A DNA stretch of 64,000 bases from Pseudomonas sp. CC6-YY-74. GTDB lineage: Bacteria; Pseudomonadota; Gammaproteobacteria; Pseudomonadales; Pseudomonadaceae. The notes beneath the pieces were generated by a model. That model had not been told where the DNA came from, did no database searches, and saw nothing but the letters and a program-made list of their open reading frames with translations. Shown one piece after another: positions 41,978-50,236 of this stretch. The position numbers were made by a program, and so were the translations under genes. Each line of letters starts with the position of its first letter. The first letter of the stretch is position 1. The stretch spans positions 1,247,501 through 1,311,500 of the forward strand of contig NZ_CP019947.1 of assembly GCF_002025205.1 (NCBI RefSeq). The letters are read 5' to 3'.

Positions 41978-42430
41978 ATGAATGAACAAATTGAGATTTA
42001 TACCGATGGTGCCTGCAAGGGCAATCCCGGCGTCGGTGGCTGGGGCGCGTTGATGATTTTCAAGGGCGTGGAAAAAGAGCTTTGGGGCGGTGAGGCCGAG
42101 ACCACCAACAACCGCATGGAACTGACCGCGGCGATTCGCGCCCTGGCCGAGTTGAAGCGGGCTTGCGATGTGCGCCTGGTGACCGACTCGCAGTACGTCA
42201 TGCAGGGTATCCAGGACTGGATGCCGAACTGGAAGAAACGCGGCTGGAAAACCGCCGCCAAGCAGCCGGTGAAGAATGCCGATCTGTGGCGCGAATTGGA
42301 CGAGCAGGTCAATCGACACACCGTGACCTGGCAGTGGGTGCGTGGCCATACCGGTGATCCCGGCAACGAACGTGCCGACCAGCTGGCCAACCGTGGCGTC
42401 GAAGAAGTGAGAGGGCTGCAACGTGCGTAG
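41978..42430 (+). CDS. rnhA: Ribonuclease HI
   Basis: RNase HI degrades the RNA strand of RNA-DNA hybrids. The start at 41978 ([20 protein letters not shown]) gives 150 residues; an in-frame ATG at 41969 lies too close to the GAGAGAA site. Catalytic D-E-D-D residues are in [11 protein letters not shown] (Asp), [10 protein letters not shown] (Glu), LVTDSQYV (Asp) and GNERADQLA (Asp), with the HTGDPG loop histidine. It overlaps dnaQ by eight bases. Confidence 0.97.
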   Translation: MNEQIEIYTDGACKGNPGVGGWGALMIFKGVEKELWGGEAETTNNRMELTAAIRALAELKRACDVRLVTDSQYVMQGIQDWMPNWKKRGWKTAAKQPVKNADLWRELDEQVNRHTVTWQWVRGHTGDPGNERADQLANRGVEEVRGLQRA

Positions 42431-43151
42431 CGTAGTTTTGGATACTGAAACCACCGGCATGCCGGTCACCGATGGCCACCGGATCATCGAGATCGGCTGT
42501 GTCGAACTGATGGGCCGACGCCTGACCGGGCGGCATTTCCATGCCTATCTGCAGCCGGATCGCGAGATCGACGAGGGCGCCATTGCGGTGCACGGCATCA
42601 CCAACGATTTCGTTCAGGACAAGCCGCGCTTCAAGGAAGTGGCCGATGAGTTCTTCGAATTCATCAAGGGCGCGCGGCTGATCATCCACAACGCAGCGTT
42701 CGACGTTGGCTTCATCAACAACGAATTCGCCCTGATCAAGCAGCAGGGTCGCGCCGACATCAGCGAGCATTGCTCGATCCTCGATACCCTGCTGATGGCC
42801 CGCGAACGTCATCCGGGGCAGCGCAACAGCCTCGATGCCCTGTGCAAGCGCTATGGCGTCGACAACTCCGGGCGCGACCTGCACGGCGCCTTGCTCGATG
42901 CTGAGATCCTTGCCGATGTCTACCTGACCATGACCGGCGGGCAGACCCATCTGTCCCTCGCCGGCGACGGCTCAGAGGGTGACAGCAATGGTCGTCAGCA
43001 GCCCAGCGCGACTCGCCGCTTGCCCGCCGAACGCCAGCCTACCCTGGTGGTTCGCGCTTCTCAGGCCGAGCTGGAGGCGCATACCGCGCGTCTGGCCGCG
43101 ATCGAGAAAGCGGCTGGGGCCCCGGCGTTGTGGGCGACGTTGGAGCCATAG
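42423..43151 (+). CDS. dnaQ: DNA polymerase III epsilon subunit (proofreading exonuclease)
   Basis: DnaQ provides 3'-5' proofreading in the replicase core. The GTG at 42423 ([20 protein letters not shown]) is inside the end of rnhA, giving translational coupling; 242 residues follow. Exonuclease motifs: Exo I LDTETTG (6-12), Exo [11 protein letters not shown] near 92-100, and the Exo III epsilon H-x4-D pattern in [14 protein letters not shown] near 160. The C-terminal segment after about 190 binds the polymerase subunit and is variable. Confidence 0.96.
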   Translation: MRSVVLDTETTGMPVTDGHRIIEIGCVELMGRRLTGRHFHAYLQPDREIDEGAIAVHGITNDFVQDKPRFKEVADEFFEFIKGARLIIHNAAFDVGFINNEFALIKQQGRADISEHCSILDTLLMARERHPGQRNSLDALCKRYGVDNSGRDLHGALLDAEILADVYLTMTGGQTHLSLAGDGSEGDSNGRQQPSATRRLPAERQPTLVVRASQAELEAHTARLAAIEKAAGAPALWATLEP

Positions 43152-43172
43152 GGCAGACAGGCCGGTACCGTA

Positions 43173-43204
43173 TCTGTAGGAGCCAACAAGCTGGCTCCTA
43201 CAGA
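43173..43204. repeat. REP-like palindrome
   Basis: TCTGTAGGAGCCA (43173-43185), loop ACAAGC, TGGCTCCTACAGA (43192-43204), perfect over 13 bases. It resembles the GTAGGAGC-type repetitive extragenic palindromes common in Pseudomonas, lying between convergent dnaQ and amaB. Confidence 0.7.
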
Positions 43205-43228
43205 GGTTGTTTTGCCGTATCCATACAT

Positions 43229-43267
43229 AAAAAGCAGCCCCGGCGCATTGCGCCGGGGCTGCTTTTT
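43229..43267. terminator. Bidirectional terminator between dnaQ and amaB
   Basis: AAAAAGCAGCCCCGGCG (43229-43245), loop CATTG, and the perfect 17-base complement ending in TTTTT (43251-43267). Confidence 0.93.
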
Positions 43268-43280
43268 ATTGCGTGGTTGC

Positions 43281-44771
43281 TCAGTCGAAGACGATACCCT
43301 GGGCCAGCGGTAACTCGCGGGAGTAGTTGACCGTGTTGGTTTGGCGGCGCATGTAGGCCTTCCAGGAATCGGAGCCGGACTCGCGGCCACCGCCGGTTTC
43401 CTTCTCACCACCGAATGCGCCACCGATTTCCGCACCACTGGTGCCGATGTTGACGTTGGCGATGCCGCAGTCGCTGCCGGCGGCACTCTGGAACTGCTCG
43501 GCCTCGCGCAGGTCGGTAGTGAAGATGCAGGACGACAGCCCCTGCGGCACCTCGTTGTTCAGGCGCAGCGCCTGATCGAGGTCGCTGTAACTGATCACGT
43601 AGAGGATCGGCGCGAAAGTTTCGTGGCGTACCACCTCGCTCTGGCCCGGCATCTCGACGATGGCCGGGGCGACGTAATAGGCATGCGGGAACTGCTCGGC
43701 CAGCTGGCGCTCGCCGCCGAAGACCTGGCCGCCTTCTTCGCGGGCCTGGTTCAGTGCGGTTTGCATGGCCTCATAGGCGTGCTGATCGATCAGCGGGCCA
43801 ACCAGGTTGCCCTCCAGCGGATGGCCGATGCGCACCTTGGCGTAGGCGACTTTCAGGCGGGCGATGATTTCGTCCTTGACCGACTCGTGGGCGATCAGCC
43901 GACGCAGGCTGGTGCAGCGCTGACCGGCGGTGCCCACGGCGCCGAACAGGATGGCGCGCACGGCCATGTCCAGGTCGGCACTCGGGGCGAGGATCATGGC
44001 GTTGTTGCCACCCAGTTCGAGGATGCTGCGGCCGAAACGGGCGGCCACGCGTGGACCGACTTCGCGACCCATGCGGGTGCTACCGGTGGCGCTGATCAAG
44101 GCCATGCGCGGGTCGTCGACCAGGGCTTCGCCGGCGGCGCGATCACCGATGACCAGCTGGCTGAGACCTTCCGGGGCGTCGCCGAAGGCCTGCAGGGCCT
44201 GCTCGAACAGGGCCTGGCAGGCGAGGGCGGTGAGCGGGGTCTTTTCCGAGGGTTTCCAGATCACCGAATCGCCGCAGACCAGGGCCAGGGTGGTGTTCCA
44301 GGCCCAGACCGCGACCGGGAAGTTGAAGGCACTGATAACGCCGACCACGCCAAGCGGCTGCCAGGTCTCGCGCATGTGGTGGCCCGGGCGCTCGGAGGCG
44401 ATGGTCAGGCCGTAGAGTTGCCGCGACAGGCCGACGGCGAAATCGCAGATGTCGATCATTTCCTGCACTTCACCCAGGCCTTCCTGGGTGATCTTGCCGG
44501 CTTCCCAGGACACCAGTTCGCCGAGATCGGCCTTGTGCTTGCGCAACACCTCGCCGAACAAGCGGATCAGCTCACCGCGACGGGGGGCGGGGACGCTGCG
44601 CCAGGCCAGGAACGCCTGCTCGGCGCGCTCGATCTTGGCCAGTACCGCGACGCGGTCCTCGAGGCTGACCGAACCGATCTGGCTGCCGTCGATGGGGGTA
44701 TAAACCGGGTAGTTGCCATTCTCTACTGCGTGGGCGTTAACCCCGAGGCGGCTCAGAAGTCCGTCAACCAT
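43281..44771 (-). CDS. amaB: Piperideine-6-carboxylate / aminoadipate semialdehyde dehydrogenase AmaB
   Basis: The 496-residue enzyme (start 44771, MVDGLLSRLGVNAHAVENGN, with CAGGAG upstream) is an aldehyde dehydrogenase of the ALDH7/antiquitin type. The catalytic Cys is in GTAGQRCTSLRR near residue 296, the general base Glu in SILELGGNNAM near 262, and the NAD motif SATGSTRMG near 240. The family-specific TSGAEIGGAFGGEKETGGGR is present. It oxidises L-allysine/P6C to L-2-aminoadipate. In P. putida amaB is next to a LysR gene and hglS, as in this cluster. Here it is divergent from the frameshifted LysR gene. Confidence 0.9.
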   Translation of the reverse strand: MVDGLLSRLGVNAHAVENGNYPVYTPIDGSQIGSVSLEDRVAVLAKIERAEQAFLAWRSVPAPRRGELIRLFGEVLRKHKADLGELVSWEAGKITQEGLGEVQEMIDICDFAVGLSRQLYGLTIASERPGHHMRETWQPLGVVGVISAFNFPVAVWAWNTTLALVCGDSVIWKPSEKTPLTALACQALFEQALQAFGDAPEGLSQLVIGDRAAGEALVDDPRMALISATGSTRMGREVGPRVAARFGRSILELGGNNAMILAPSADLDMAVRAILFGAVGTAGQRCTSLRRLIAHESVKDEIIARLKVAYAKVRIGHPLEGNLVGPLIDQHAYEAMQTALNQAREEGGQVFGGERQLAEQFPHAYYVAPAIVEMPGQSEVVRHETFAPILYVISYSDLDQALRLNNEVPQGLSSCIFTTDLREAEQFQSAAGSDCGIANVNIGTSGAEIGGAFGGEKETGGGRESGSDSWKAYMRRQTNTVNYSRELPLAQGIVFD

Positions 44772-44916
44772 GGCTATCTCCTGTTTGTGCTGGTGGTTGA
44801 AAATTGCGATCCAGATCAGTATTAATCTTCCGTCTGGAACACAACAAGCGACCATTATTCGCCATGTCATTCCTAGGATTCATTCATGTGCCCCAGTGGG
44901 CCTTCGCGAGTACCCC

Positions 44917-45818
44917 ATGTCCAAACGCCTGATGCCGTCGATGGCCGCCCTGCAGTGTTTCGAGGCCGTGGCCCGGCATCTCAGCTTCACCCGCGCCGCC
45001 GAGGAGCTGTTCCTGACCCAGAGCGCGGTGAGCAAGCAGGTCGCGCAGCTGGAGGAGATGCTCCAGCATCTGCTGTTCCGCCGCATCCGCCGGCGCCTGC
45101 AGCTGACTCCAGCCGGCTCGCTGTACCTCACCGAGGTCAACAAGATTCTCAAGCAGGTGGAGATGTCGACCCGCTACATCCTCTCCTACGGTGGCGAGAC
45201 CGAGGTGCTCAAGGTCGCCACCCAGCCAACCTTTGGCGCGCGCTGGCTGATCCCTCACCTCAAGGGTTTTGGCGCCGCCAACCCGGGTATTCACCTGGAT
45301 ATCCGCAATGAGCTGGAACCCTTTGACCTGCTGCAGTCGCGGGCCGACGTGGTGTTCTTCTTCGGTCAGGGCACCTGGCCGGGCGCCGAGTGCATCGAAC
45401 TGTTCGGCGAGGAGGTGGTGCCGGTGTGCGCCCCGGATATCCTCCCGGTCGCGCCGCTGGAAAGCCCCCTCAAGCTGACCGACATGCTCCTGCTGCAGTG
45501 CGCGTCGCGTCCCGAGGCCTGGCATGAATGGTTCCAGGGCCTGGCCTGCAGACCGAACACAGCTACCACGGCCCGCGCTTCGAGACCTTCTATATGTGCA
45601 TCCGCGCCGCCCAGTCCGGCTGCGGGGTGGCGCTGGTGCCGCGGTTCCTGGTGGAAGATGAACTGGCCGAGGGCAAGCTGGTGATTCCCTGGGATCATCC
45701 GGTCGCCAGCAGTGGCGCACACTTCCTGGCCTACGCCGAGCACGCGGCAGAGGTGCCGAAGATCCGCAGCTTCGTCAGGTGGATCGAGGAGCAGGTCAGG
45801 CTCGAGCAGGGGCGCTAA
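44917..45818 (+). pseudogene. LysR-family regulator (GcvA-like), frameshifted
   Basis: Reading starts at 44917 (MSKRLMPSMAALQCFEAVAR) with an intact helix-turn-helix (LSFTRAAEELFLTQSAVSKQ) and effector domain up to HEWFQG near residue 208. The C-terminal part (GLQTEHSYHGPRFETFYMCI) continues in a different frame, ending at 45818. Joining the frames needs one extra base around 45538-45552, that is, a single-base deletion here. The restored protein would be about 300 residues, the normal LysR length. It is divergent from amaB, so the likely target is the lysine/aminoadipate genes. Without repair the protein lacks its last third. A sequencing error is equally possible. Confidence 0.85.
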
Positions 45819-45931
45819 CCGACGCGATCTCGGAATTTAAGGAATAACAGCCGCGCTTTTTTTCGTTTGTGCGCCGGGTTGAACTCTCGCTTTCATAGCG
45901 GCCTATCCCACTAGGCCCAGAGGATTCACCC

Positions 45932-46006
45932 ATGCCCGCATGCCAGACGCTCAGCTGTTATCCGTTCCCTCTGCGCCAGTCGCTCGCAGCGCGGGCGCGC
46001 CCATGA
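45932..46006 (+). CDS. Possible 24-residue leader peptide ahead of the aminotransferase gene
   Basis: The ATG at 45932 has the best ribosome site in this gap (AGAGGA at 45920-45925). It opens a 24-codon frame (MPACQTLSCYPFPLRQ at its start) whose TGA at 46004-46006 overlaps the ATG at 46003 of the aminotransferase (ATGA). The 46003 start has no Shine-Dalgarno of its own, so translational coupling is plausible. No family resemblance; it could also be chance. Confidence 0.3.
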   Translation: MPACQTLSCYPFPLRQSLAARARP

Positions 46007-47253
46007 GCCAGGCGCCGATCAGCAACTCCCTGGCCATCGTCCATCCGATCAGCCTCAGCCATGGGCGCAATGCCGAGGTCTGGGACACGAGCGGCAAGCG
46101 TTATATCGACTTCGTCGGCGGCATCGGCGTGCTCAACCTGGGCCACTGCCATCCGCGCATCGTCGAGGCCGTGCGCGAGCAGGCCGGTCGGCTAACCCAT
46201 TCGGCATTCAATGCCGTGCCGCACGAAGGCTATGGGCAGTTGATGGACGCGCTGGCGCGCTTCGTGCCAGTGAGTTACCCGCTGTCCGGCATGCTCACCA
46301 ACAGCGGTGCCGAGGCCGCGGAGAATGCATTGAAGATCGTCCGCGCCGCCACCGGGCGCAGTGCGGTGATCGCCTTTGATGGGGGCTTCCACGGCCGCAC
46401 CCTGGCCACCCTCAACCTCAACGGCAAGGTCGCGCCCTACAAGCAGAAGGTCGGCACCCTGCCGGGGCCGGTCTATCACCTGCCTTATCCCAGCGCCGAC
46501 AACGGGGTCAGCCGCGAGCAGGCGCTGGCGGCCATGGAACGGCTGTTCAGCGTGGAGATCGACCGCGCCGAGGTGGCTTGCTTCATCGTCGAGGCGATCC
46601 AGGGCGAGGGCGGTTTCCAGGCGCTGGATGCGGCTTTCGCCCAGGACCTGCGGCGTTTTTGCGATGCCCACGGCATCGTCCTGATCATCGACGAGATCCA
46701 GTCCGGCTTCGGCCGCACCGGCCAACGCTTCGCCTTTAGCCGCCTGGGCATCGAGCCTGACCTGCTGCTGCTCGGCAAGAGCATCGCCGGCGGCCTGCCG
46801 CTGGGCGCCGTGGTCGGCCGTCGCGAACTGTTGGATGCGCTGCCCAAGGGCGGCCTGGGCGGCACCTACTCCGGCAACCCGATCGCCTGTGCCGCGGCCC
46901 TGGCCAGCCTGGCAGAGATGAGCGATGCCAACCTGGCGACCTGGGGCGAGTTGCAGGCCAGCACCATCGAGACGCGCTACCGCAGTTGGCAGCAGACGGC
47001 CTGGGCATCGATGATCGGTCGCCTGACCGGGGTCGGCGCCATGCGCGGCATCGAGTTACGCAGCGCCGAGGGCGGTCCCGGCAGCGAGCGCCTGGCCGCC
47101 CTGCTCGGCGCCGCTCGCGAGCAGGGTCTGCTGCTCATGCCCAGTGGCAAGGCGCGGCACATCATTCGCTTGCTGGCGCCATTGACCTGCGAGCGCGAGC
47201 GTCTCGAGGAGGGCTTCGACATCTTCGAACGGTGCCTGGCCGCGCTGGCCTGA
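46003..47253 (+). CDS. Class III PLP aminotransferase, probable 2-aminoadipate transaminase
   Basis: 416 residues from 46003 (MSQAPISNSLAIVHPISLSH); a start at 45940 would add 21 residues of low-complexity sequence. The fold-type I signatures are clear: NSGAEAAENALKIVRAATGR for PLP phosphate binding, GGFHGRTLATLNLNG, the Asp in LIIDEIQSGFGRTG, and the Schiff-base Lys in LLLGKSIAGGLPLGA near residue 258. It belongs to the GABA/ornithine transaminase group. The context (amaB on one side, hglS on the other) and resemblance to P. putida PP_4108 suggest 2-aminoadipate to 2-oxoadipate. Substrate is inferred. Confidence 0.82.
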   Translation: MSQAPISNSLAIVHPISLSHGRNAEVWDTSGKRYIDFVGGIGVLNLGHCHPRIVEAVREQAGRLTHSAFNAVPHEGYGQLMDALARFVPVSYPLSGMLTNSGAEAAENALKIVRAATGRSAVIAFDGGFHGRTLATLNLNGKVAPYKQKVGTLPGPVYHLPYPSADNGVSREQALAAMERLFSVEIDRAEVACFIVEAIQGEGGFQALDAAFAQDLRRFCDAHGIVLIIDEIQSGFGRTGQRFAFSRLGIEPDLLLLGKSIAGGLPLGAVVGRRELLDALPKGGLGGTYSGNPIACAAALASLAEMSDANLATWGELQASTIETRYRSWQQTAWASMIGRLTGVGAMRGIELRSAEGGPGSERLAALLGAAREQGLLLMPSGKARHIIRLLAPLTCERERLEEGFDIFERCLAALA

Positions 47254-47363
47254 GCGCGCCGCTCGCGGCCAGCGGCTGTGCCCTCGCGGCGCCTGGGGCA
47301 GTCTAGAAAACTCAGGGCAGGAACTTTGTCAGGATCTGACGGTGAGTTTCCAGGAGACCCTTG

Positions 47364-48596
47364 ATGCACCCGCTGAGAGAAAGCCTGCACGCGGAACTGC
47401 ATGCGCGACCGTCGATCTATTTCGCCGGTCCGGCCCATGTCTACCACTTCGCCATGCTGGATGACGGGGTGTCGCTCGACGGTCTGGTCCGCCAGCTCGA
47501 CGAACTGGCGGACAACCCCTGACGGGGCGTGCAGCGTCATGGCCTGCTGCGCATCGCCGGCTGTGCCTTCAAGTGGGAACGCCACAGCGAATTTCTCTCG
47601 CTGACCTGGGTGGTGCCGCGTCAGGCGGATACCTCACGCTGGGCCGAACTGCCGCAGCCGTTGCGTGCTGGGCTCGACACCCATCGCCACCTGATCATCA
47701 ATGCCCTGGTGATCCTCGTCGAGGATGAACCGAACGCCGATGGCCAACCGTGCAGTTATGGCTTCAAGGACCCGGCCGGCCCGCATTTCGGCAGCGGCGA
47801 TGCCACGGTCTGGAGCGACTTTCGCTTGTCGGCGCAGGGCTTCAACCGCCTGCTGCTGGTCAATCGCGGCCTGAATGCCTACCGGCTAGGGCGGATGATC
47901 CGCCGCCTGGTGGAAATCGAAACCTACCGGATGCTCGCCTCGCTGGGGTTGCCGGCCGCCCAGGAGCTGAGCGCTATCCTGCAGGACTTGGACCGCGAGC
48001 TGATCGGTCTGGCCGAGCGTAATGCCGCCGCCGACAACAGCGAGGCCAAGGCCCTGTTCGACGGTCTGACCTCGCTCTCGGCCCGGCTGATGCGCTGCTC
48101 GGCTGGCTGCCGGCAGCGCTTCAGCGCCACCGCGGCCTATGCCCAGATCGTCTTCGAGCGCATTGCCGAGTTGCGCGAAAGCCATGTCGACGGTCACCAG
48201 CGCCTCGGCGTGTTCATCGAGCGGCGCTTCAAGCCTCGCGTGCGTTACTGCGCGGCCACCGAGCAGCGTCTCGATCGCCTGGCCGCCGGCATCGCCAACC
48301 TCGGCGAGCTGCTGCAGGCCAAGGCCCAGGTCGAAGTCGAGGAGCAGAACTCGAAGATCCTCGAGAGCCTCAATGCGCGCAGCAGCACCCAGCTGAAGAT
48401 CCAGAAGGCGGTCGAGGGTTTCTCCCTGATCGCCATCAGTTACTACCTGATCGGTCTGCTGAAGATGACCCTGGAGGGACTGGCGGCCCTGGGTTCGCCG
48501 TTTTCCAGCAAGGTGCTGTTCGCCCTGTTGGCGCCGCTGTTCCTGCTGACCCTGGTGCTGCTGGCGCGACGCCTGAAACAGGCGGCGCAGCACTGA
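47364..48596 (+). pseudogene. DUF3422 membrane protein interrupted by an in-frame TGA
   Basis: The frame starts at 47364 (MHPLRESLHAELHARPSIYF) with AGGAG at 47352-47356, runs 52 codons, meets TGA at 47520-47522, then continues in the same frame (RGVQRHGLLRIAGCAFKWER) to 48596. The restored product is about 410 residues, as in the family. The C-terminus holds two hydrophobic segments (SYYLIGLLKMTLEGLAAL and VLFALLAPLFLLTLVLLA), so it is likely an inner-membrane protein with a large cytoplasmic part. The function of DUF3422 is unknown. A GTG at 47529 could restart translation without the first 55 residues. Confidence 0.8.
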
Positions 48597-48757
48597 CGGA
48601 TGGACTGGAGGATTCTTTCAGGGAATGATCAGGAGAGGATTAGTCGTTTGAAAGGGGCTGTTCGGTTCGCCAGTATGTTTGGCATGAATCACCGGAATAG
48701 GTCTCTGCGCTGGAGATCCCGGTCAGACCGATCAGGCGAAGCAAGGAGTCGAACCCC

Positions 48758-50158
48758 ATGAGTGTGCACGCGGCCGCCAACCGAGCAATGTGGGTCCATC
48801 CGGACGAAATCCGCGTGCAGTTTTCCCGCGCCATGTCCGCCCTGTACAAGGCTGAGGTGCCGCTCTACGGCGAGTTGCTGGCGCTGGTGGGCCTGGTCAA
48901 CCAGCAGGCCCTGGAACAGGACGCCGAGCTGGCCGAGCGGCTGGAGCTGACCGGCGAAATCCAGCGCCTGGACATGGAACGGCACGGCGCCATCCGCTTG
49001 GGCTGCGCTAGTGAGCTGGCCACCATGCGCCGCCTGTTCGCGGTGATGGGCATGTTTCCGGTCGGCTACTATGACCTCTCCTGCGCGGGCGTACCGGTGC
49101 ATGCCACTGCGTTCCGGGCGCTCCACGAAGGTTCCTTGCAGCACAGTCCCTTCCGCGTGTTTACCTCCTTGCTACGTCTGGAACTGATCGAGAACCCGGC
49201 GCTGCGTAAGCTGGCCGCCAGCGTGCTGGAGGGCCGGCGTATCTTCACCCCGCGCGCCATCGAGCTGATCGAGCGCTGCGAACAGGCCGGCGGCCTGGAG
49301 CAGACCGAGGCGGCTGAGTTCATCGAACAGGCCCTGGAGACCTTCCGCTGGCACCGCGAGGCGACAGTCAGTGCCGCGCTCTACCAGCAGCTGAGCGAGC
49401 AACACCGGCTGATCGCCGATGTGGTGGCGTTCAAGGGCCCGCATATCAACCACCTGACCCCGCGCACCCTCGACATAGACGCGGTGCAGGCCGGGATGCC
49501 GCGCCGCGGCATCGACCCCAAGGCCATCATCGAAGGCCCGCCCGCGCGGCGCTGTCCGATCCTGCTGCGTCAGACCAGCTTCAAGGCCCTGCACGAGCAG
49601 GTAGTGTTCGTCGAGGACAATGGTGATCGGACGTTGGGTAGTCATTCGGCTCGCTTCGGCGAGATCGAGCAACGCGGTGCCGCCCTGACCGCGAAAGGCC
49701 GGGCGCTATTTGACCGCCTGCTGGATAACGCCCGTCAGGCCGGCGAAGCCTATGTGCCGGCGCTAATTGCGCAGTTCGCCGAGTTCCCGGACGACTACGC
49801 CAGCCTGCGGCGCCAGGAGTTGGCCTATTTTCGCTACTTCGTCAGTCCGGCCGGGCTGGCTGCCAGGGCGGGTGGCGAGCTGGCGAGCGACCTGGAAGCG
49901 CTGCTCGCCGCCGGGCATCTCTGTTGCGAGGCGCTGGTCTACGAAGACTTTCTGCCGGTCAGCGCGGCGGGCATCTTCCAGTCGAATCTCGGCGAAGCAG
50001 GGCGAGGCAGCTACGGCCATTCGGCCAATCAGGATGCCTTCGAGCGCGACCTGGGCGCGGCGGTCTACGACGAACTGGCGCTGTATGCCGAGACCCAGCA
50101 GCGCTCGTTGGCCCAGTGCGCCGAGCAACTCGGCTTGGCGGAACTGCTCGGCGACTGA
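48758..50158 (+). CDS. hglS: 2-oxoadipate dioxygenase/decarboxylase HglS (DUF1338)
   Basis: The 466-residue protein is a full-length DUF1338/HglS enzyme, a non-haem iron enzyme with a VOC-type fold that converts 2-oxoadipate, O2-dependently, to D-2-hydroxyglutarate with loss of CO2. The metal and substrate residues of the family are visible: His115 and Arg120 in GVPVHATAFR, His229/His232 in FKGPHINHLTPRTLD, and Glu302/Glu304 in SARFGEIEQRG. AAGGAG lies at 48743-48748. It is 79 bases upstream of the TPP-enzyme gene and probably co-transcribed with it. In P. putida hglS (PP_5260) lies next to amaB. Confidence 0.9.
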   Translation: MSVHAAANRAMWVHPDEIRVQFSRAMSALYKAEVPLYGELLALVGLVNQQALEQDAELAERLELTGEIQRLDMERHGAIRLGCASELATMRRLFAVMGMFPVGYYDLSCAGVPVHATAFRALHEGSLQHSPFRVFTSLLRLELIENPALRKLAASVLEGRRIFTPRAIELIERCEQAGGLEQTEAAEFIEQALETFRWHREATVSAALYQQLSEQHRLIADVVAFKGPHINHLTPRTLDIDAVQAGMPRRGIDPKAIIEGPPARRCPILLRQTSFKALHEQVVFVEDNGDRTLGSHSARFGEIEQRGAALTAKGRALFDRLLDNARQAGEAYVPALIAQFAEFPDDYASLRRQELAYFRYFVSPAGLAARAGGELASDLEALLAAGHLCCEALVYEDFLPVSAAGIFQSNLGEAGRGSYGHSANQDAFERDLGAAVYDELALYAETQQRSLAQCAEQLGLAELLGD

Positions 50159-50236
50159 CGGCTGGTCGCGTGCTCGGTGTATTGAATAGTCACTTGCCGC
50201 CGGGCGCGAGCCTGGCCGTTTTCGAGGAGTCGCGTC

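Noticed and set aside
47520..47522. Selenocysteine recoding of the TGA in the DUF3422 gene
   Set aside because: The family has no known selenoprotein members, and the short CCCC/GGGG stem surrounds the codon instead of forming a SECIS hairpin just downstream.
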